NCBI GenBank assembly: GCA_964475545.1
Contig: CAYYXF010000048.1
Span: forward strand, 1-9,996
DNA length: 9,996 nt
Direction of reading: 5' to 3'
Source: DASPTR01 sp964475545
GTDB taxonomy: Archaea > Thermoproteota > Bathyarchaeia > Bathyarchaeales > Bathycorpusculaceae
In this document: positions 5,853 to 9,996 of the stretch, piece by piece
Layout: the number at the start of each line of letters is the position of its first letter
Position numbering within the stretch: position 1 is the first letter of the stretch
The notes under the pieces: model-generated
What the model saw: only the letters and a program-made list of their open reading frames with translations
Database searches by the model: none
What the model was told of the DNA's origin: nothing
Position numbers and translations under genes: made by a program

Positions 5853-7085
5853 ATGGTATCCTTCGCGAAAAGCACTGGTAAAACTGTCTTTTGGACGCTT
5901 TGCATAATGGGGCTCTTCGCTATCTTGAGCTCAACTATGTCTAAGACTCTGCTGAACTCGTTTGCAACGATTCTTCAAACACCAACTGATTGGTCTGGCT
6001 TCGTCGGAGCTGCCTCAACTATCCCAGGAATACTCGTAAGTCTGCCAGCCTCTTCGCTTTCTGACATGTATGGCAGAAAGAAGTTTTTGCTGATGGCAGG
6101 CTTGGTGTTTGCAACTGCACCTTTCTTCTATCTTTTCATAAATGCTTGGTGGCAATTGGCACTGGTGAGGTTTTATCATGGATTCGCTACGGCGATATTT
6201 GTGCCAGTGGCTGAAGCCACAATGGCTGAAATGTTCCCAACCAAAAGAGGTGAACGTATCTCGCTGTTTACGTCTGCAACCTACATTGGAAGAGGAGTTG
6301 CCCCATTTCTCGGCGGATACATTCTGTTTGCTACAGCAAGAAATAGCGATTCACTATACAACTATCATATAATGTACATGGTTGTCGGCAGTGCTGGGCT
6401 TGCCGCGTTCATCATGGCCTTGCTGCTCTTCGCAGGAAAAACGCAGGTTCTGAACACAAGACGGCCTACTGCTACGAAGACGTTGAAGCATTTGTACAGC
6501 GGTTGGGGGACTATTGCTATGAACCGCGCGGTTTTGATGATGAGTCTTATCCAAGCCAGTTTGTACTATGCTTATGGGACAGTTGATTATTTTCTGTCTG
6601 GTTACTTGAAAGATAACCTGCATTTCGATTACTTTTCAGCGGCGGCCGTGATGGGCAGTCTCATTGTGCTGGCAATTTTCGTCAGACCATACATGGGAAG
6701 ACTGTCAGACCGGATAGGAAGACGGTTGCCAATAATAGTGGGCCTCATTATGTGCGCGATACCGCTGGCGGCGATCCCATTCTTCTCGAATCTTCCTATT
6801 CTTCTTTTGCTGGCCATGATTTATGGGTTCGGGTTTGCCACAGCAACAGGCTCAATAACGGCTTTGGTGACTGAGCTTTCTCCAAAAGAGCTCATCGGCA
6901 CGTCCACCGGTTTTCTCGACACCGTAATGGATCTTGGTCAAACTGCGGGCCCCATAATTAGCGGCTTTGTGCTGGGAACTTACCTTGGCTACTACGGTAT
7001 GTTCCCCTCGCTGACCGTCGTTTTGCTGTTTGCCTGCACAGTCTTCGCCTTGTCCAAGGTAGCTCGCGTGTCTTCGGATTCCTGA
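5853..7085 (+). CDS. Major facilitator superfamily (MFS) transporter
   Basis: A 410-residue integral membrane protein with about 12 hydrophobic segments in two halves, joined by a polar loop near residues 195-220 (GKTQVLNTRRPTATKTLKHL). The MFS signature motif A between helices 2 and 3 is clear as SLSDMYGRKKFLL (about 68-80). Its counterpart in the second half is GRLSDRIGRRLPI (about 282-294). The stretch LVRFYHGFATAIFVPVAEAT (helix 4) and the conserved GRGVAPFLGG region (helix 5) are also typical. Its substrate cannot be read from sequence; drug/multidrug or sugar efflux-type relatives are common, but that would be a guess. I choose the ATG at 5853 because AGGTTGAT ends 6 nt before it; a TTG at 5847 is too close to that site. 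The gene stands alone, divergent from the nrd operon. Confidence 0.9.
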   Translation: MVSFAKSTGKTVFWTLCIMGLFAILSSTMSKTLLNSFATILQTPTDWSGFVGAASTIPGILVSLPASSLSDMYGRKKFLLMAGLVFATAPFFYLFINAWWQLALVRFYHGFATAIFVPVAEATMAEMFPTKRGERISLFTSATYIGRGVAPFLGGYILFATARNSDSLYNYHIMYMVVGSAGLAAFIMALLLFAGKTQVLNTRRPTATKTLKHLYSGWGTIAMNRAVLMMSLIQASLYYAYGTVDYFLSGYLKDNLHFDYFSAAAVMGSLIVLAIFVRPYMGRLSDRIGRRLPIIVGLIMCAIPLAAIPFFSNLPILLLLAMIYGFGFATATGSITALVTELSPKELIGTSTGFLDTVMDLGQTAGPIISGFVLGTYLGYYGMFPSLTVVLLFACTVFALSKVARVSSDS

Positions 7086-7361
7086 ACGGAATTGCAGCAG
7101 TGCCCACGGGTGGCAGAGCGGCTATATCTTAGCGCTTTAGGATTTCTCTAGTTAACAGCAACGAGCTTCTCGGGGTTCTTGGGCTTTGGACGTGTGTGCG
7201 CACAGCCTACCCTCCCCGGTTCAGAATATGATCCAAATATGACTTGAGAAAGAGTCGGATGCACGGACGAGTCTTTGCTCACGCGCGCTTGCTTGGGCTT
7301 CGATCAGAATAGTTTATGAACATAAACGATTTCAAGGATTACGGAAGCAATTGGGACGCGT
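7086..7361. other. Intergenic region between MFS and acetyltransferase genes
   Basis: No coding region is supported. The left part (7101-7205) is relatively GC-rich, with short hairpins such as CGAG/CTCG (7162-7172) and the palindrome TGTGCGCACA (7195-7204). A tRNA-like opening at 7102 does not fold into a full tRNA. The right part carries the promoter-like palindrome at 7312-7327. Confidence 0.4.
7312..7327. promoter_or_regulatory. Perfect palindrome overlapping a TATA-like element before the acetyltransferase gene
   Basis: GTTTATG, AA, CATAAAC: a perfect 7-bp dyad with a 2-bp spacer. TTTATGAA (7313-7320) is also the best TATA-like element upstream of the ATG at 7362 and would put the start near 7340-7345. 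The symmetry is more than a TATA box needs and suggests a dimeric regulator site. Confidence 0.45.
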
Positions 7362-8449
7362 ATGTTGGCTGAGGATTTTATTTTTCAGAATCTGGAAAAC
7401 GGCTGCGATGTAGAGCAACAGCTTGAGCTTATGCGAACGGTCTTCGGAGAAAACAGTCGGGTCGACCTTCAGGTCAAGAAGTGGATTGATTACCATCCAT
7501 CAATGACTCTTGAAGACTTTTTCGTTATCAAACATCATGACAAGATAGTTGCGACCCTCTGCCTCATTCCTTCAGAATGGAATATTGGCGGAATAAGATC
7601 AAGGGTTGCGGAGTTGGGATGCGTTGCGACGCTTCCAGAATATCGGCGACAGGGTCTTCAAGGAAGATTAATGACTGAATATCATAAATCCGTGTCGGAA
7701 CAGGAATACGATGTGTCAGCTATTGAGGGTATCCCTTACTTCTATCGGCAATTCGGATACGAATATGCCCTACCATTGGATGAACAAACAAGAATTGCAC
7801 TCAACAAGATTCCAGACTATGAGTCTGCCCATACGATTCGGCCCTTCACTTACAAGGACATTCCAAGAGCGATGCAATTGCTTGGACAGGCTCAAGAGAA
7901 GTTCTACGTGCACGCTCTTCGCGACGAGGGCATATGGAAGATGCAGCAGGAAACAGGCATGGTGGCAGAGTACAAGTTTGAGGCATATTCAGTAGAAGAT
8001 GGTGGCGAGATGATCGCGTATTTCAGGATAAATAGTGATTCTGAAGGCAAGGAGTTGTTTTTGCGAGAGGTTACAGATGTCGGAAGCTCTGTGACCCGAT
8101 CCATTCTGAAGTTCCTCAAAGAGACAGGCAGACGCCGAGAACTTGATAGATTGATCTGTACGATCAGTCATCATGAGCCCTTTGCTAAGCACTTGGTCGC
8201 AACAGGCGACGCGGAGCAGCCTGTGCCTTATGCTTGGCAAATACGGATTATCGATCACGCGAGGCTATTCCGCAAAATGATACCACTCTTCGAAAAACGT
8301 CTTGAAGCATCCGCGTACAACTGTCTGACTGAGAAGGTTAGTTTCAACTTCTATCGTTTCACTGTCCAGTTGACGATCAAGGATGGGATTGTCACTGACG
8401 TTCAACGCGTTGAAAGCAACCAAGATAGAACCATAAGATTCAACCCAGC
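7362..8449 (+). CDS. GNAT N-acetyltransferase, Eis-like architecture, cut by assembly gap
   Basis: About 362 residues are visible before the gap. Residues 1-140 form a GNAT domain: the acetyl-CoA loop RRQGLQG (95-101) follows the beta-4 strand AELGCVATLPEY, and YFYRQFGYEYA (126-136) is the usual end of the fold. A second, degenerate GNAT-like part covers roughly 155-300 (TIRPFTYKDIPRAMQLL). From about 305 the sequence LFRKMIPLFEKRLEAS and SFNFYRFTVQLTIKDGIVTD resembles the sterol-carrier-like C-terminal domain of Eis proteins. Eis-type enzymes acetylate amines such as aminoglycosides or protein lysines; the substrate here is unknown. Known Eis proteins are about 400 residues, so only some 40-50 are likely missing. 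The frame stays open across the 100 N to 8930, but the N count is arbitrary, so fusion to the GNAT half after the gap is unproven. The ribosome binding site is weak. Confidence 0.85.
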
Positions 8450-8549
8450 NNNNNNNNNNNNNNNNNNNNNNNNNNNNNNNNNNNNNNNNNNNNNNNNNNN
8501 NNNNNNNNNNNNNNNNNNNNNNNNNNNNNNNNNNNNNNNNNNNNNNNNN
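8450..8549. other. Assembly gap, exactly 100 N
   Basis: A second 100-N placeholder, inside or between acetyltransferase genes. The same length as the first gap shows it is nominal rather than measured. Confidence 0.97.
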
Positions 8550-8930
8550 AGAGTGAAGATGGGCGACATTCAAAGGTGGAAGTCCGAGAGTCCGCCTTTT
8601 GACGAAGAGTGGATTCAGATTGCTGAGGTCGGCAACAGAATTGTTTCGATCGTTGTTGCCAAGCCGGATACATATTATAATCGATTCTTCAATGGCAAGA
8701 GAGGATATCTTGGTCCAGCAACAACGCTTTCTGAACATCGCAACAGGAATCTTGCGTCGGCTCTAACGGTTCAAGCAATGAACTTTCTGGTTGAGAAGCG
8801 AATGGATTCCGTTGCTTTGTACACTAGTGAGCAGAATATTCCATCAATGGCTCTTCTGCAGAAGCTCGGCTTTGAGACGAGGCATCACTGGAGATTTATG
8901 CGCAAAAACTTTTCTGAACGGAAAGTGTAG
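8550..8930 (+). CDS. GNAT acetyltransferase C-terminal half, 5' end lost in gap
   Basis: The 126 residues after the gap contain the second half of a GNAT fold: IAEVGNRIVSIVVAKPD, then GYLGPATTLSEHRNRNLASA, NFLVEKRMDSVALYTSEQN and a typical ending PSMALLQKLGFETRHHWRFM. The acetyl-CoA loop (consensus Q/R-x-x-G-x-G/A) reads R-N-R-N-L-A, with Asn in place of the first Gly (codon 8748-8750), so catalysis may be altered. Two readings are possible. It may be a separate GNAT gene whose first half lies in the gap, or the C-terminal domain of one protein with the Eis-like part at 7362-8449. I favour two genes, because the upstream part already has a nearly complete Eis domain set and this GNAT needs about 100 more residues upstream than the gap supplies. 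Confidence 0.75.
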   Translation, partial: RVKMGDIQRWKSESPPFDEEWIQIAEVGNRIVSIVVAKPDTYYNRFFNGKRGYLGPATTLSEHRNRNLASALTVQAMNFLVEKRMDSVALYTSEQNIPSMALLQKLGFETRHHWRFMRKNFSERKV

Positions 8931-8933
8931 AAA

Positions 8934-8957
8934 CCTTCAAAACAGAAATTTTGAGGG
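8934..8957. terminator. Hairpin between convergent genes, possible bidirectional terminator
   Basis: CCTTCAAAA (8934-8942) pairs with TTTTGAGGG (8949-8957): 9 bp including one T-G wobble, with a 6-nt loop. It lies in the 43-bp gap between the acetyltransferase stop and the response-regulator stop. No strong poly-T tract follows on either strand, so the terminator role rests on position. Confidence 0.35.
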
Positions 8958-8973
8958 ATGTAATAAGGGGCGG

Positions 8974-9441
8974 TCAGGGGTTCTTGCTTTTCACCTCGTT
9001 GACCTCTAATTCCTTTACTCTTGTCTCGATGAATTCTGCAACCTTGTCTTGGCTGTAGTTTCTTTCTTCCTCTTGCTTCTTGAGCTGTTCTTCAATAGTT
9101 TTGAGGACCCTCTTTACGTCGAATGGTTTCATAATGTATGCGTCTGCTCTCTTGTTGACGGCCTCTATCGCATTTTGAAGTGTCGGATAACCTGTGATTA
9201 TTATTTTTCGCATTCGAGGAGTTGTCTCTTTCATTTGTGTTAGAAGCTCAGTGCCTTCCATGTCTGGAAGTCTAATGTCTATTAGGGCCATGTTGTAGAA
9301 TTTTCTTTTTGTTGCTTCTATCCCTTTTTTTGCTGTACCAACCGAGTCGACGGTGTATCCTTCATCTTGAAGTATTGCTACTAGCACCTTCCTTATGTTC
9401 TCGTCATCATCAACGACAAGGATTCTGGCAGTCTTGTCCAC
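8974..9441 (-). CDS. Response regulator, stand-alone receiver domain
   Basis: A CheY-like receiver domain that would be phosphorylated by a sensor histidine kinase. It opens with ARILVVDDDENIRKVLV (acidic cluster DDD). The phospho-acceptor Asp lies in ALIDIRLPDMEG, the switch Thr in KIIITGYPT, and the conserved Lys in YIMKPFD. After the domain there are about 40 residues of charged, probably helical sequence (EEQLKKQEEERNYSQDKVAE) and no DNA-binding or enzymatic output domain. An ATG exists at 9456, but the perfect ribosome binding site GGAGGTGAT lies inside the codons that would follow it and ends 4 nt before a GTG at 9441. The GTG is therefore the likely start. It has the same orientation as the small protein at 9636-9968. 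No kinase is in the window, so its partner is unknown. Confidence 0.92.
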   Translation of the reverse strand: MDKTARILVVDDDENIRKVLVAILQDEGYTVDSVGTAKKGIEATKRKFYNMALIDIRLPDMEGTELLTQMKETTPRMRKIIITGYPTLQNAIEAVNKRADAYIMKPFDVKRVLKTIEEQLKKQEEERNYSQDKVAEFIETRVKELEVNEVKSKNP

Positions 9442-9445
9442 ATCT

Positions 9446-9454
9446 ATCACCTCC
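9446..9454 (-). promoter_or_regulatory. Perfect ribosome binding site of the response regulator
   Basis: GGAGGTGAT on the minus strand is fully complementary to the archaeal 16S 3' end. It is followed by AGAT and then GTG at 9441. It decides the start in favour of the GTG over the ATG at 9456, which would put the site inside the coding region. Confidence 0.75.
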
Positions 9455-9517
9455 ATCCTTCTTGACCTGCGATTTCATGATTCCATCCATCTTTGCTATG
9501 TGCTTGATGGCTGGTAA

Positions 9518-9563
9518 ATCAAGCTTCTGATTGAATGAAAGCTTCATGAAAGCTTGATAAATT
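9518..9563 (-). promoter_or_regulatory. AAGCTT repeat cluster at the predicted response-regulator promoter
   Basis: AAGCTT occurs three times (9521-9526, 9539-9544, 9550-9555). ATGAAAGCTT is directly repeated at 9535-9544 and 9546-9555 with an 11-bp period, about one helical turn. ATCAAGCTT (9518-9526) and AAGCTTGAT (9550-9558) form a perfect 9-bp inverted pair. The TATA-like AATTTATC on the minus strand (9556-9563) borders the cluster, so the repeats would cover the region around the start site. It looks like an operator; the binding protein is unknown. Confidence 0.4.
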
Positions 9564-9635
9564 GTTTGTGAAGCCAAAATATGGATCGGTGAGCTGTGAC
9601 TCTGGGATGACAAGAACATGTGCGGGGATTTGGTT

Positions 9636-9968
9636 TTACTTGTTCTTCTTGGAGTAGTTCCGCTTCGCTGCAGCGACGTAGTCAACGAAAACAAGCTCTG
9701 TGTTTTCATCCCATTCAAGAGGTTGCCCAGTTTTTTCGTAGAGTTTTTTCATTATCAGTATTTCGAGAAATTTGGATCCGCTTCCGAAAATCTTTTCGAG
9801 GCCAGCTTCGAATTCCTTGGGCTTCTTGGGGATGTCGTTTCTTGTTATTTTGAACTTGTCTTGAAGGTGGAAGTATATGGATTGTTTGGCCGAGTCGCCG
9901 AGAGTTGAAAAGGCATTGTCTATGGCTTCGGTTAGGAGCGTGTTGAAGGTTGTTGTTCTCTTTGGCAA
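9636..9968 (-). CDS. Small uncharacterised archaeal protein upstream of response regulator
   Basis: A 110-residue soluble protein with no signal peptide or membrane segment. The middle reads SIYFHLQDKFKITRNDIPKK, followed by EFEAGLEKIFGSGSKFLEIL and IMKKLYEKTG, which looks like a compact helical domain. The C-terminus is basic (AAAKRNYSKKNK). It reminds me of a family of unknown function in Thaumarchaeota and Bathyarchaeia (the NitrOD5 group, from memory and not certain). The likely start is a TTG at 9968, with GAGG about 10 nt upstream. However, the frame stays open to the window edge (SEDFRGNSG before it), so the true start may lie outside. It precedes the response regulator on the same strand at about 190 nt and may share its pathway. 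Function is unknown. Confidence 0.7.
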   Translation of the reverse strand: MPKRTTTFNTLLTEAIDNAFSTLGDSAKQSIYFHLQDKFKITRNDIPKKPKEFEAGLEKIFGSGSKFLEILIMKKLYEKTGQPLEWDENTELVFVDYVAAAKRNYSKKNK

Positions 9969-9996
9969 TCCGCTGTTTCCTCTGAAGTCTTCGCTG

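Noticed and set aside
7102..7185. tRNA-Leu-like sequence: GCCCACG opening, AGAGCGG D-loop-like word, a possible TAG anticodon, and CTTGGGC 83 nt later
   Set aside because: The acceptor arms mismatch, the D and anticodon stems do not pair, and there is no T-arm (no GGTTC-R-A loop with a matching stem). Allowing an intron did not rescue a fold.
9410..9718. 102-codon minus-strand frame spanning the response-regulator upstream region
   Set aside because: The first half overlaps the end of the small protein gene and is Ser/Thr-rich with no recognisable features. Only its last 45 codons were kept as a weak leader-frame idea.
1..9996. CRISPR array, insertion sequence or phage signature
   Set aside because: No spaced identical repeats, transposase, integrase, terminal inverted repeats or phage genes were seen.

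Overview
The window reads as chromosomal DNA from an uncultivated archaeon, probably a scaffolded metagenome or single-cell assembly, since it holds two gaps of exactly 100 N. The archaeal call rests on four things: an RNA polymerase subunit H (Rpb5-type) gene, TATA-like promoter elements, ribosome binding sites matching the archaeal 16S 3' end (GGAGGTGAT, GGTGATC), and mixed ATG/GTG/TTG starts. Placement near Bathyarchaeia or other TACK archaea is a guess from the character of the proteins. It has not been tested.

Layout. 1-790 (minus) is the N-terminal part of a DUF362 protein. A divergent intergenic region leads to a short winged-helix regulator (plus, from 946) that shifts frame and runs into the first gap (1143-1242). 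1243-1468 holds only a possible tail of that regulator. 1469-2020 (minus) is rpoH with a eukaryote-like Rpb5 N-terminal domain and its own promoter. 2221-5477 (minus) is a compact nrdR-nrdD-nrdG operon for anaerobic (class III) ribonucleotide reduction, with NrdR-box-like sites across its predicted promoter. A 375-bp divergent region separates it from a 12-helix MFS transporter (5853-7085, plus). Next is an Eis-like GNAT acetyltransferase (7362 onward, plus), cut by the second gap (8450-8549). After that gap lies the C-terminal half of another GNAT domain, ending at 8930. The right end (minus) carries a stand-alone receiver-domain response regulator (8974-9441) and, upstream of it, a small uncharacterised protein (9636-9968).

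How the genes work together. The nrd operon is the clearest functional unit. NrdR, a nucleotide-sensing repressor, is co-transcribed with the reductase NrdD and its radical-SAM activase NrdG. The genes overlap by 4 bp (nrdR/nrdD) or lie within about 12 bp (nrdD/nrdG). Two NrdR-box-like sites, 32 bp apart centre to centre, flank the predicted transcription start. This suggests a bacterial-type repressor acting on a TBP/TFB promoter. The response regulator and its small neighbour may form a signalling module whose output is not visible here. The DUF362, MFS and GNAT genes look independent. I see no mobile element, CRISPR array, rRNA or convincing tRNA.

The strongest points for follow-up are the Rpb5-like full-length RpoH and the NrdR-box pair overlapping an archaeal core promoter.
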